DNA from: Sphingomonas alpina
Lineage (GTDB): Bacteria > Pseudomonadota > Alphaproteobacteria > Sphingomonadales > Sphingomonadaceae
NCBI RefSeq assembly: GCF_014490665.1
Contig: NZ_CP061038.1
Location: 2,232,001-2,296,000 of the forward strand
Length of the DNA stretch: 64,000 nt
Direction: 5' to 3'
How positions within the stretch are numbered: the stretch's first letter is position 1; the number at the start of each line of letters is the position of its first letter. Shown one piece after another: positions 36,427-47,947 of the stretch. Position numbers and translations under genes: made by a program. Below the pieces are notes generated by a model. That model did not search any database. It was not told the DNA's origin and worked only from the letters and a program-made list of their open reading frames with translations.

Positions 36427-36506
36427 GGCGAAAGCGAACAGCAGTACGAAGACCGAAAACGCGATCAGCGCATCGGTGAAGCGTCCGCGCGGAAGGTCGA
36501 TCCCGT

Positions 36507-36983
36507 TCAGATGAATTCGATCTTCGACACGACGTACCAGCGGTCGCCCGACGGTACGGTCACTTCGACCTCTTCATCGACCTTGCGGCCGATCAATCCA
36601 CGCCCGAGCGGCGAATTGTACGAGATGCGCCCGCCCTTGGCATCCGCCTCGGTCTGACCGACGATCTGGTACTTCACCGGCTTTTCGTCCTCGTCGAGCA
36701 AGGTCACGGTCGCGCCGAACACGACCTTGTCGCCCGACAATTCCTTCGGGTCGATGACCTGCGCGCGGGACAATTTATCCTCGATATCGCTGATCGACGC
36801 CTCGATCTGGCCCTGCCGCTCCTTGGCGGCATGATATTCGGCATTTTCGGAAAGGTCGCCATGGGCGCGCGCTTCCTCGATCGCGTCGACGATCTGGGGG
36901 CGCTCCGCCTTAAGCCGTTTCAGGTCCGCATTGAGCTTCTCATAGCCCTCTTGCAGCATCGGCATCTTTTCGACGGTAGCCAT
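36507..36983 (-). CDS. greA: Transcription elongation factor GreA
   Basis: 158 residues, standard length. The N-terminal coiled coil ([55 protein letters not shown]) carries the tip residues Asp and Glu ([10 protein letters not shown]) that promote cleavage of backtracked RNA. The FKBP-like C-terminal domain includes [22 protein letters not shown]. GreA binds the RNA polymerase secondary channel. It lies 80 bases downstream of carB on the same strand, an arrangement seen in many alphaproteobacteria. Confidence 0.96.
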   Translation of the reverse strand: MATVEKMPMLQEGYEKLNADLKRLKAERPQIVDAIEEARAHGDLSENAEYHAAKERQGQIEASISDIEDKLSRAQVIDPKELSGDKVVFGATVTLLDEDEKPVKYQIVGQTEADAKGGRISYNSPLGRGLIGRKVDEEVEVTVPSGDRWYVVSKIEFI

Positions 36984-37063
36984 CCCTCTAGTCCTTCGTC
37001 TTCAAAAATTCCCCGTTGGCCGACCCTGATGGGCCCGCCCGCACGTTGTTCTCATGTGGGGAA

Positions 37064-40000
37064 TTAGTTGTGCGAGTGCGAATAATAGGATTGCAGAGGC
37101 CGTACTTCAAGGTCGTGCGTTGCAAGAGCCGCAATCGCCTGTGCCGCTTCGACACTTGCAGGGGCTGTGGTGAAGTGCGGAATCTTCTGCACCAGTGCTG
37201 CCGCGCGGATCGGTTGCGAGTCCTTGAGCGATTGCCAGCCCTCGGTGGTATTGAACACCAGGTCGATATCGCCGTCCTTCATCCGGTCGACGATATGCGG
37301 CCGCCCCTGCGCCACCTTGTTGATGCGCTCGACCGGTACGCCGTTCGCTTCGAGGAAAGCCGCAGTGCCGTCCGTCGCGACGATCCGGAAACCCTGCTCG
37401 GCAAGCAGCTTGGCCCCGGGCAGAATGACTGACTTGTCGCTTGGCTTGACGCTGATGAACACGGTACCCGAGCGAGGCAATATGGTCCCGGCCCCGAGCT
37501 CTGCTTTTGCAAATGCGATCGAAAAATTGCTATCGATTCCCATCACTTCGCCGGTAGACTTCATTTCCGGTGAGAGAACAGGATCGACCCCGGGGAAACG
37601 GTTGAACGGGAAAACCGCTTCCTTGACCGCGAAATAATCGATGTGGCGATCGATCTTGGGCAGGTCGGCGAGCTTCTCCCCCGCCATCACCCGCGCCGCG
37701 ATCTTGGCGACCGGCGCACCGATCGCCTTGGCGACGAACGGCACGGTACGGCTGGCGCGCGGATTGACTTCGATCAGATAGACCAGGCCGTCCTTGACCG
37801 CGAACTGGATGTTCATCAGCCCGACCACCGACAGCGCATGCGCCAGCGCGATCGTCTGGCGCTCGATCTCGGCAATGACCGCTTCGGACAGGCTATAGGG
37901 CGGGATCGAGCAGGCGCTGTCGCCCGAATGGACGCCGGCTTCCTCGATATGCTGGAGCACGCCGGCGACCGTCACATCGGTGCCGTCGCAGATCGCATCG
38001 ACATCGACCTCGACCGCATCCCGCAGATACTGGTCGATCAGCACGGGCGAGTCGCCCGACACCTGCACCGCGGTCTGGATGTAATCGTCGAGCTGGATCG
38101 GCGAATCGACGATTTCCATCGCGCGACCACCAAGGACATAGCTTGGCCGCATCAGCACCGGGTAGCCGATCCGTTCGGCGACGGCGATCGCCTCGTCGCG
38201 GCTGCGCGCGATGCCGTTGGCGGGCTGACGCAAGCCGAGTTTGGTGACGAGAGCGGAGAAACGCTCGCGATCCTCGGCCAGGTCGATCGCGTCGGGACTC
38301 GTGCCGAGGATCGGGATACCGGCCTGTTCAAGCGCATGCGCGAGGTTCAGCGGGGTCTGGCCGCCGAACTGGACGATCACGCCGACCAGCGTGCCCTTTT
38401 GCTGCTCGACATGAAGGATTTCGAGTACATCCTCAGCAGTCAGCGGCTCGAAATAGAGCCGGTCCGACGTGTCGTAATCGGTCGACACGGTTTCCGGGTT
38501 GCAGTTGACCATGATGGTCTCATAGCCCGCCTCTTCCAGCGCGAAGCAGGCATGGCAGCAGCAATAATCGAACTCGATCCCCTGCCCGATCCGGTTCGGC
38601 CCGCCGCCGAGGATGACGACTTTCTTGCGATCGCTCGGCTGGCTTTCGCATTCCGGTTCGCCGAAGCTCGGCGCTTCGTAGGATGAATACATATAGGGTG
38701 TTTTCGCGTCGAACTCTGCAGCGCAGGTATCGATACGCTTGAACACCGGGCGCACGCCGAGCTTGTGACGCAAAGCGCGCACTTCGTCCTCGGTCACGCC
38801 GCCGGTCATCGCCTTGACCGCCTCATGGATCAGGCCCGAGCCGCGCGCGATGCCACGCTCGCTGCCGCCGCGCAGATTGGCCGATTTGAGCGCGAGATAG
38901 GCCAGGCGCTTATCGCTGAAGCCCATCGACTTGAGCTTGCGCAAGCCGGCCGCGTCGCGCGGCAGGCCGTTCGAGCAGACTTGCTCCTCCGCCGCGATGA
39001 TCTCGGCGATGCGCTCCAGGAACCACGGGTCGTACTTGGCGATCGCATGCACCTCGGCGACGGTGAAGCCCTCGCGCAGCGCCTGCGCCGCGACCAGCAG
39101 CCGGTCGGGCGTAGCGCGGGCCAGCGCAGCCTCGATCTCGGCGCGCGGTGCGCCCTGCAGCGCCTCGACCATGTTGAAGCCGCTCAGACCGGTTTCCAGG
39201 CCGCGCAGCGCCTTCTGCATCGATTCATGGATGTTGCGGCCGATCGCCATCACTTCGCCGACCGATTTCATCGCAGTCGACAGGATCGGTTCTGCGCCTT
39301 TGAACTTCTCGAACGCGAAGCGCGGAATCTTGGTCACGACATAGTCGATCGTGGGTTCGAACGAAGCCGGGGTCGCGCCGGTGATGTCGTTCATGATCTC
39401 GTCGAGCGTATAGCCGACCGCCAGCTTCGCCGCGACCTTGGCGATCGGGAAGCCGGTCGCCTTGGAGGCCAGCGCGGACGAACGGGACACGCGCGGGTTC
39501 ATCTCGATCACGATCAGGCGACCGTCCTTCGGGTTGACCGCGAACTGCACGTTCGAGCCGCCGGTCTCGACGCCGATCTCGCGCAGGCACGCGATGCTCG
39601 CGTTGCGCATGATCTGATATTCCTTGTCGGTCAGCGTCAGCGCCGGCGCGACGGTGATGGAATCTCCGGTATGGACGCCCATCGGATCGATATTCTCGAT
39701 CGAACAGATGATGATGCAATTGTCGTTGCGGTCGCGCACGACCTCCATCTCATATTCTTTCCACCCGAGCAGCGATTCCTCGATCAGCACTTCGGTGGTC
39801 GGGGAAGCATCGAGACCCTTGCGGACGATCTCCTCGAATTCTTCGCGATTATAGGCGATCCCGCCGCCCGAGCCGCCCATGGTGAAGCTGGGGCGGATGA
39901 TCGCCGGCAAGCCGGTGCGTTCCAGCCCCGCAAGCGCCTCATCGATGGTATGCGCGATCGCCGAGCGTGCGCTTTCCAGCCCGATGCGGTCCATCGCCTC

Positions 40001-40399
40001 GCGGAATTTCTGCCGGTCTTCGGCCTTGTCGATCGCCTCGGCATCGGCGCCGATCATCTGCACGCCGTATTTTTCCAGAGTACCGTCGTTGAACAGCGCC
40101 AGCGCAGTGTTGAGCGCAGTCTGCCCGCCCATCGTCGGCAGCACCGCGTCGGGGCGTTCCTTGGCGATGATCTTGGCGACGATCTCGGGCGTGATCGGCT
40201 CGACATAGGTCGCGTCGGCCAGCTCGGGATCGGTCATGATCGTTGCCGGGTTCGAATTGACCAGGATGATGCGATAGCCCTCCTCGCGCAGCGCCTTGAT
40301 CGCCTGCGTGCCGGAATAATCGAACTCGCACGCCTGGCCGATCACGATCGGGCCAGCGCCAATGACGAGGATGGAGGAGATGTCAGTGCGTTTTGGCAT
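37064..40399 (-). CDS. carB: Carbamoyl-phosphate synthase, large subunit
   Basis: 1111 residues from ATG 40399 ([33 protein letters not shown]), a little longer than E. coli CarB. Two ATP-grasp halves are present, each with its own glycine-rich start (second one at [21 protein letters not shown]), followed by the MGS-like allosteric domain (residues ~960-1095). It makes carbamoyl phosphate for pyrimidine and arginine synthesis with CarA. The start overlaps the stop of the inserted orphan gene by one base (TAATG), so translation initiation probably depends on that gene's ribosomes. Confidence 0.96.
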   Translation of the reverse strand: MPKRTDISSILVIGAGPIVIGQACEFDYSGTQAIKALREEGYRIILVNSNPATIMTDPELADATYVEPITPEIVAKIIAKERPDAVLPTMGGQTALNTALALFNDGTLEKYGVQMIGADAEAIDKAEDRQKFREAMDRIGLESARSAIAHTIDEALAGLERTGLPAIIRPSFTMGGSGGGIAYNREEFEEIVRKGLDASPTTEVLIEESLLGWKEYEMEVVRDRNDNCIIICSIENIDPMGVHTGDSITVAPALTLTDKEYQIMRNASIACLREIGVETGGSNVQFAVNPKDGRLIVIEMNPRVSRSSALASKATGFPIAKVAAKLAVGYTLDEIMNDITGATPASFEPTIDYVVTKIPRFAFEKFKGAEPILSTAMKSVGEVMAIGRNIHESMQKALRGLETGLSGFNMVEALQGAPRAEIEAALARATPDRLLVAAQALREGFTVAEVHAIAKYDPWFLERIAEIIAAEEQVCSNGLPRDAAGLRKLKSMGFSDKRLAYLALKSANLRGGSERGIARGSGLIHEAVKAMTGGVTEDEVRALRHKLGVRPVFKRIDTCAAEFDAKTPYMYSSYEAPSFGEPECESQPSDRKKVVILGGGPNRIGQGIEFDYCCCHACFALEEAGYETIMVNCNPETVSTDYDTSDRLYFEPLTAEDVLEILHVEQQKGTLVGVIVQFGGQTPLNLAHALEQAGIPILGTSPDAIDLAEDRERFSALVTKLGLRQPANGIARSRDEAIAVAERIGYPVLMRPSYVLGGRAMEIVDSPIQLDDYIQTAVQVSGDSPVLIDQYLRDAVEVDVDAICDGTDVTVAGVLQHIEEAGVHSGDSACSIPPYSLSEAVIAEIERQTIALAHALSVVGLMNIQFAVKDGLVYLIEVNPRASRTVPFVAKAIGAPVAKIAARVMAGEKLADLPKIDRHIDYFAVKEAVFPFNRFPGVDPVLSPEMKSTGEVMGIDSNFSIAFAKAELGAGTILPRSGTVFISVKPSDKSVILPGAKLLAEQGFRIVATDGTAAFLEANGVPVERINKVAQGRPHIVDRMKDGDIDLVFNTTEGWQSLKDSQPIRAAALVQKIPHFTTAPASVEAAQAIAALATHDLEVRPLQSYYSHSHN

Positions 40400-41211
40400 T
40401 AAAAAACTAGCCCGCTGATAAGCTTCCAAAGGTGTTTTGCTGCTTCCGCCACTACTGTTCCCGCGGCTTTTTCTATCAGCCAGCGCAATGTACTACTCAA
40501 AAGCCGAATAAATGGCTTAACTCTCAACCTTCCAGCTGCAAGCAATATCGATGCAGCTTTCAATTCCGCCTGAATAACAATTTTATCATCACCCAACTTG
40601 TCTCCGACTTCATTATTTCTATCGATTTCTTTTGATAGATCATCAAGTGTAGAAATAGCGCCTACGACTGAGGCATCATGCATATCTAAAGAAATAGTTC
40701 GAGCTTGGGTTTGACGTAAGTCAGCGTCACTAGGCAGTATAATTTCACTATCGTCGGGCTCTGTTTTTAAATTCTGCAGAGCCTTATTCAGCCAAACTGC
40801 ACCGAAATCAGAATACTTCTGCAGAACAGGAATGGATTTCAAAAGATAAAACTCTGTATAATCACCGCTTTCCAATGCATCGGATTCATTAAAGAGCCCA
40901 TCCCGCTGCATCTGCCTGGATAATAGACGCCCCTGTTCTGCGGCCATGGAAACGAGCCCACTCAGACCCGCGCCGTTAATTCTATAAAACTTACCCGCAA
41001 AATCATCGCTAGCGATCGTCGCCAAACCAGTCTCCACAAGAATATTCAACGCGGCCGATGCAATGAGCTCTGAAACGTCGAAATCCACGGCGGCAGTTGC
41101 CAACTCCGAGATAGTATCAACGTCCCCCCTAATGACCCCCTGCTCTTCGACTGACTGAGCATAGTTAATAAGCGCCGCAGCAATATATGGTATGGCTCTT
41201 GCAGTTGTCAT
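40399..41211 (-). CDS. AT-rich orphan gene inserted exactly between carA and carB
   Basis: 270 residues, family not named. Base composition falls sharply: about 43% G+C over 40441-40680 by hand count, against about 64% around it, a sign of horizontal transfer. Residues ~33-80 look like a winged helix ([24 protein letters not shown], then a wing GKFYRING). Residues ~171-270 carry a pattern I have seen at the C-terminus of many small accessory proteins: [28 protein letters not shown] and an amphipathic end ([27 protein letters not shown]). Its ATG overlaps the carA stop (ATGA) and its stop overlaps the carB start (TAATG). Anti-phage or regulatory functions are guesses. High confidence that it is a gene. 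Confidence 0.8.
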   Translation of the reverse strand: MTTARAIPYIAAALINYAQSVEEQGVIRGDVDTISELATAAVDFDVSELIASAALNILVETGLATIASDDFAGKFYRINGAGLSGLVSMAAEQGRLLSRQMQRDGLFNESDALESGDYTEFYLLKSIPVLQKYSDFGAVWLNKALQNLKTEPDDSEIILPSDADLRQTQARTISLDMHDASVVGAISTLDDLSKEIDRNNEVGDKLGDDKIVIQAELKAASILLAAGRLRVKPFIRLLSSTLRWLIEKAAGTVVAEAAKHLWKLISGLVF

Positions 41212-42371
41212 AGCAACGACCCAACGAACTTCTCGAACAGATACAGGCTATCCTGAGGCCCCGGGCTCGCCTCGGGATGATATTGCACGCTGAACGCCGG
41301 CCGGTCGGTCAGTTCGAAGCCGGCATTGCTGCCGTCGAACAGCGACACATGCGTCTCGCGCGCCGTCGCGGGCAGCGTTTCGCTCATCACCGCAAAGCCG
41401 TGGTTCATCGAGGTGATCTCGACCGCGCCGTCGCTCAGCCGCTTGACCGGGTGGTTGGCGCCGCGATGCCCTTGGAACATCTTGGTCGTCTCCGCACCGA
41501 CCGCGAGCCCGAGCAGCTGGTGACCGAGGCAGATTCCGAACAGCGGGATGCGCGTTTCGAGCAATTGCCGGATCACCGGCACCGCATATTCGCCAGTCGC
41601 GGCGGGATCGCCCGGGCCATTCGACAGGAAGATGCCATCGGGCTTGAGCGCCATGACCTGATCGAAGGTTGCGGTGGCGGGAAGGACGCTGACCTTCGCG
41701 CCGGCTTTGACGAGGTTGCGGTAGATGTTGCGCTTGGCGCCATAGTCGATCGCGACGACATGGGGGCGGGCCTCAGCGCCTGATGCGTTGTCATAGCCGA
41801 ACCCAAGCCGCCAGATGCCGCCTTCCCAGCCATAATGCGTCTCGGTCGTGACCTCGATCGCGAGGTCCATGCCTTCAAGCCCGGGCCAGGCGCGCGCCAT
41901 TTCCAGCAGCTTCGGGATATCGAATTCGCCCGTCGCGGAATGCGCGATCACGCCGTTCGGCGCACCGCCGGTGCGGATGCGGCGCGTGAGCGCGCGCGTG
42001 TCGACCCCGGCCAGGCCGATCCGGTCATGCGTCTTCATCCAGCTGTCGAGCCGCTCGACCGAGCGAAAATTGGACGGCTCGGTCACGTCCTCGCGCACGA
42101 TGATGCCGAGCGCATGCGGGTCGTTAGCCTCGAGATCCTCGGGGTTGGCGCCGACATTGCCGATATGCGGAAAGGTGAAGGTGATGATCTGCCCGGCAAA
42201 GGAGGGGTCGGTCATCACCTCCTGATACCCGGTCATCGCGGTATGGAAGCACACTTCGCCCACCGCGACGCCTTCGGCACCGAATCCTCGCCCCCATGCG
42301 ACGTCTCCGGATGCGAGGACCAAGACCCCCGTGGCTCCTTCAGGCGCAGCAATAGGTTTGGCGTCGGCCAT
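41208..42371 (-). CDS. carA: Carbamoyl-phosphate synthase, small (glutaminase) subunit
   Basis: 387 residues from ATG 42371, with GGAGTG upstream; an earlier in-frame start adds a non-conserved Ser/Arg-rich lead. The N-terminal CarA domain ends in IWRLGFGYDN, and the class I amidotransferase domain has Cys281 (FGICLGHQLL), His365 and Glu367 (QYHPEASPGP). It supplies ammonia to CarB. Its C-terminus (FEKFVGSLL) is normal, so the downstream insertion did not truncate it. First gene of the carA-orphan-carB-greA-rhomboid operon. Confidence 0.96.
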   Translation of the reverse strand: MADAKPIAAPEGATGVLVLASGDVAWGRGFGAEGVAVGEVCFHTAMTGYQEVMTDPSFAGQIITFTFPHIGNVGANPEDLEANDPHALGIIVREDVTEPSNFRSVERLDSWMKTHDRIGLAGVDTRALTRRIRTGGAPNGVIAHSATGEFDIPKLLEMARAWPGLEGMDLAIEVTTETHYGWEGGIWRLGFGYDNASGAEARPHVVAIDYGAKRNIYRNLVKAGAKVSVLPATATFDQVMALKPDGIFLSNGPGDPAATGEYAVPVIRQLLETRIPLFGICLGHQLLGLAVGAETTKMFQGHRGANHPVKRLSDGAVEITSMNHGFAVMSETLPATARETHVSLFDGSNAGFELTDRPAFSVQYHPEASPGPQDSLYLFEKFVGSLL

Positions 42372-42501
42372 CGTGGCGGGCACTCCATGGGGTTTCAATG
42401 TCGCTAAGGGGCGGGAGCTAGAGGCGCGAGCCCGATGCGTCAATCTGTTAAAGACATGACGGTTCGGCTAGGCGTCGAGATTGCCTTCGAAGGACGTTAA
42501 A

Positions 42502-42954
42502 ATGATTCGCGACGACATCAAGACCGCCCTCGTCACCGCCATGAAGGGCGGGGACAAGGCCGGTACCGCCACGCTCCGCCTCGTTCAGTCGCAGATCAAG
42601 AATCGCGACATCGAAGCGCGGGTCGGCAAGGCGCCCGAGAGCGACGATGCGCTGGTCGTCGAAGTCCTGCAGAAAATGGTCAAGCAGCGCCGCGAATCGA
42701 TCGACATGTTCGTGAAGGGCGGGCGCCAGGAACTGGCCGATGCGGAAGCGGCTGAGATCGCAGTGATCGAGGCTTTCCTGCCGCAGCAGATGAGCGAGAC
42801 GGATACCAGCGCCGCGATCGAGGCGATCAAGGCGGAGTTGGGCGCCAGCGGCATGAAGGATATGGGCCGGGTGATGGCGGAGTTGAAGGCGCGGCATGCG
42901 ACGACGCTGGATATGAGCAAGGCGAGCGGCCTGGTGAAGGCGGCTTTGTCGTAA
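42502..42954 (+). CDS. GatB/YqeY domain protein
   Basis: 150 residues from ATG 42502 (AAGGA eight bases upstream); a TTG start at 42481 would add seven residues. The sequence MIRDDIKTALVTAMKGGDKAGTATLRLVQSQIKNRDIEAR and the C-terminal GMKDMGRVMAELKARH are characteristic of stand-alone YqeY proteins, which resemble the tail domain of GatB amidotransferase and may bind tRNA. It starts the yqeY-DUF559-dnaG-rpoD run and is divergent from carA across 130 bases. Confidence 0.9.
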   Translation: MIRDDIKTALVTAMKGGDKAGTATLRLVQSQIKNRDIEARVGKAPESDDALVVEVLQKMVKQRRESIDMFVKGGRQELADAEAAEIAVIEAFLPQQMSETDTSAAIEAIKAELGASGMKDMGRVMAELKARHATTLDMSKASGLVKAALS

Positions 42955-43416
42955 ATGGACAACGACGCCCTTCTTCCTCCCCTCCCGCTTGCGGGAGGGG
43001 ATCGAGGGGTGGGCTCTCGGTTTCGGCTGGGAAGGCCGACCGCAAGGGCGCGTGACCTGCGCAACAACGCGACGCTGCATGAGCAGATGCTGTGGCAGCA
43101 GCTTAAAGGTGGGCGGTTGAATGGCCTCAAATTCAGCCGCCAGATACCGATCGCTGGATATTTCGCCGATTTCGTTTGCCGATCATGCAAATTGGTCCTC
43201 GAACTGGATGGCAGCCAGCATGCCGATGCAGCAATGCATGACGAAGCGCGGACTCGAGCGATCGAGGCCGCAGGCTATCGCGTTATCCGGTTCTGGAACA
43301 ATGACCTGAATGAGAACATGGACGGTGTTCTGGAAAATATCGTGAACGCGGCGATGGTGGCTGACCGCGAGCCCGCCCCTGCCCCTCCCGCAAGCGGGAG
43401 GGGTGAAACAAAATGA
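42955..43416 (+). CDS. DUF559 (Vsr-like) endonuclease-domain protein bracketed by palindromes
   Basis: 153 residues. The core (about 35-132) is DUF559: LRNNATLHEQMLWQQLKGG, LKFSRQIPIAGYFADFVC, KLVLELDGSQHADAAMHD and YRVIRFWNNDLNEN. Asp72, Glu83, Asp85 and His89 fit the PD-(D/E)xK/very-short-patch nuclease fold, so DNA cleavage is expected. ATG directly follows the yqeY TAA, and its TGA overlaps the dnaG ATG. Both ends are coding versions of the 22-bp palindrome CCCCTCCCGC-TT-GCGGGAGGGG: residues ~9-17 and ~144-151. It may be a small mobile unit like REP-associated elements. The hairpins' effect on dnaG translation is unknown. Confidence 0.85.
   Translation: MDNDALLPPLPLAGGDRGVGSRFRLGRPTARARDLRNNATLHEQMLWQQLKGGRLNGLKFSRQIPIAGYFADFVCRSCKLVLELDGSQHADAAMHDEARTRAIEAAGYRVIRFWNNDLNENMDGVLENIVNAAMVADREPAPAPPASGRGETK
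42979..43000. repeat. 22-bp palindrome, left end of DUF559 element
   Basis: CCCCTCCCGC-TT-GCGGGAGGGG, 10-base perfect arms. Reverse complement of the right-end copy at 43382-43403, which has AA in the loop. Lies inside the N-terminal coding part of the DUF559 gene. Confidence 0.85.
43382..43403. repeat. 22-bp palindrome, right end of DUF559 element
   Basis: CCCCTCCCGC-AA-GCGGGAGGGG, 10-base perfect arms, exact reverse complement of the left-end copy. It overlaps the last DUF559 codons and ends 9 bases before the dnaG start, so an RNA hairpin here could influence dnaG initiation. Confidence 0.85.
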
Positions 43417-45325
43417 CCCTCACCCCGCAATTCCTCGACGAACTCCGCGCCCGCACCCTGCTGTCCGCGCTGATCGGCCGCACCACCAAGCTGCAAAAGG
43501 CGGGCAAGGAATACCGCGCCTGCTGCCCGTTCCATAACGAGAAGACGCCGAGCTTCTACGTCAATGACGACAAGGGCTTCTACCATTGCTTCGGCTGCTC
43601 GGCGCATGGCGATGCGATCAAATGGCTGACCGACCAGCGCGGCCTACCCTTCATGGACGCGGTGAAGGAGCTCGCCCAGGCTGCAGGCATGGAATTGCCG
43701 GCGATGGACCGGCAATCGGCGGAAAAGGCCGAGCGCGCCAAGGGGCTGCATGAAGTCTGCGCCGATGCCGCAAGCTGGTTCACCGATCAGTTGAACGGCA
43801 TCGGCGGCGCCGAAGCCCGTACGATCCTGGAGAGGCGCGGCATCAAGGCGTCGACCGCCAAGGAATTCGCGCTCGGCTTTGCGCCCGATTCGCGGGGGAA
43901 GCTCAAGGATGCGCTCAAGGAGTATGGCGACCCGTTATTGGTCGAATCTGGCCTGCTGATCTCGGTCGAAGGCAAGGATCCGTACGATCGCTTTCGCGGG
44001 CGGCTGATGATCCCGATCCGCGACCCGCGCGGACGCACCGTCGCATTCGGTGGACGGATCATTGGTGATGGCGAGCCGAAATATCTCAACTCCCCGGAAA
44101 CGCCGCTCTTCGACAAGGGCCGCACGCTCTACAATCTCGACAAGGCGGCCGCCGCAAGCCGCAAAGCAGGCCGCGTGCTGGTCGTCGAGGGCTATATGGA
44201 TGTCATCGCTCTCGCTCAGGCCGGGTTCGGCGAGGCAGTCGCCCCGCTCGGCACCGCGCTGACCGAGGCGCAGCTCGAACGGCTATGGCGCCTTTCCGAT
44301 GTACCGATCCTGTGCTTCGATGGCGATTCGGCGGGGCAAAAAGCGGCAATCCGCGCCGCCAACCGGGCAATGCCGATGCTCGGGCCGGGCCGCAGCCTCG
44401 CCTTCGTCACCCTGCCACAGGGTCAGGATCCCGATGATCTGGTCCGCGCCAAGGGGCCGGCCGCTTTCGAAGCGCTGGTTCAGGCCGCTGAACCTCTGGT
44501 CGATCGCCTATGGAACCATGAACGCGACGCGGAGCCGCTCGACACGCCCGAACAGAAGGCGGGCTTCAAACGCCGCTTCACCGAGCTCGCCAATGCGATC
44601 GCTGACCAGGACGTCCGCACCGAATATCTCGCCGAATTCCGCCGCCGCTTCGACAAGATGTACGAGAAGGAACGCAAGGAATGGACTCCCCGCCCGCCTT
44701 TCGTACCGGGCAAGCGCGGTGGTCCGCGAGATAAATGGAAACCGCCGGTGGGCCCGGTGACGGACTATGCGAAAAGCGTCGGCGCCACGGGCATCGACCG
44801 CATCCTCGCCAAGGCAATTCTGGCCGGTCTGATCCGTCACCCGGCCGAGATCGCACGCCATATGGAGGTGCTGGGATCACTCAAACTGGCCGACGAAGCG
44901 CTCGCCAAATTGTTCGAGGCGGTGGTGAATCTGGCGATTAAAGATGCAAATAATGGCGGAGCGCTTGATAGCGAGGGCCTTCTCACCATATTGGCCTCAT
45001 CTGAATTTGATATAATCGCGCATGATCTTCTGCGGGCCGACCAATTATCGTGTTCGTTTACGCAAAAGGATGCCGAGCCACAACGGGCTCGCGAAGACCT
45101 CGACGAGGCGATCGCGATCCTGGTGTCTCGACCCGAAGTGGATGCGGCACTGGCCGAGGCGACGGCGACGATGAAGGCGCACTATTCGGATACCTCGTTC
45201 GATTGGGACGGGGCGTTCGAAAAGCAGGTCGCGCTGGTGAAGGAACAACAGGCGCTTGACGCTCGGCTTGCAAATCTAGTGCAGGCGAACGAAGACGCCA
45301 GAGCTTTTAGTACCGAGGGCAATGA

Positions 45326-45329
<4 letters not shown>
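43413..45329 (+). CDS. dnaG: DNA primase
   Basis: 638 residues. The N-terminal zinc ribbon has Cys38, His41, Cys59 and Cys62 ([16 protein letters not shown]). The RNA polymerase core and TOPRIM domain carry [15 protein letters not shown] with the catalytic Glu and the DxD pair in [12 protein letters not shown]. The C-terminal part (about 480-638) is helical and binds DnaB. It makes RNA primers for replication. Its ATG overlaps the DUF559 stop and its stop overlaps rpoD, so it is part of the macromolecular synthesis operon, here with yqeY first instead of rpsU. Confidence 0.96.
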
Positions 45330-47335
<2,006 letters not shown>

Positions 47336-47421
47336 TGGCCCTGGCCGGCGGGTGAGCTTGTCCAAGCGACAAGCACATCCGCCGCCGATCCGATCGCATC
47401 GGCAAACGGCCCGGATGAATA

Positions 47422-47456
47422 ACGGCGCACGGCGACTATGCCGGTGCGCCGTCTTT
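47422..47456 (+). terminator. Terminator downstream of rpoD
   Basis: ACGGCGCAC (47422-47430) and GTGCGCCGT (47444-47452) form a perfect nine-base stem with a 13-base loop, followed by CTTTATG. It lies 87 bases after the rpoD stop, in the same orientation. Confidence 0.65.
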
Positions 47457-47557
47457 ATGTTACGGATGTCCAGGCGAAGCGTGCAGCGGTCACGCAATCT
47501 CTCGTCAGTTCGGCGCAGATCATAGATCGAGGCGCTCGCAATCGGGGAGAAGTGCGC

Positions 47558-47664
47558 CCCGGCGGAAGGGGACCATTCTTCCGCCGGGACCGGGCACGCC
47601 TCCGGAGGGTGGCGACGTGCCGCTTTTTCCGTCGGAAGCGCGGGACCTGCTATCCCGACGGAAA
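47558..47664 (+). other. Three consecutive hairpins in a gene-free stretch (possible ncRNA)
   Basis: In the 612-base gap 47336-47947 there is no convincing gene. Hairpin 1 has 11-base perfect arms CCCGGCGGAAG/CTTCCGCCGGG (47558-47588). Hairpin 2 pairs GCACG with CGTGC (47594-47620) and is followed by five T. Hairpin 3 has 10-base arms TTTCCGTCGG/CCGACGGAAA (47626-47664). No known RNA family is recognised. A structured small RNA or stacked terminators are possible. Confidence 0.4.
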
Positions 47665-47947
47665 CCCTGAAACTTGGTGGGTGGTATCTGAAGTGCCCCG
47701 CTTTCCCTCTTGTCTTGATCGAGTTTTAGCGGCGCCTATTTACCATTGCGCCACCGGACAATGGTTCCGAATCCCATGATTCACGGCCGGGCGGCGTTGA
47801 AATCGCGGCAAATTCGGGATGAATTATATCCGTTTTGGAGGTTCCTCCCGGTAACCATGTAAAATACTCAACCGGATCGGATCAGTAGCCTTGCAGTTGC
47901 GGCAATAAGCGCCGCTTGTTCAGGTTCCCAAGAAAGGGAGCAATGAC

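Noticed and set aside
38765..40402. 545-codon open frame antisense to carB
   Set aside because: carB is unmistakable and the antisense product has no recognisable feature.
47763..47775. GGTTCCGAATCCC, resembling a tRNA T-arm
   Set aside because: It carries an extra base, and no acceptor stem or anticodon arm can be folded around it.
47438..47779. 113-codon open frame after rpoD
   Set aside because: It runs through the terminator and three hairpins, is Arg-rich, and has no ribosome-binding sequence.
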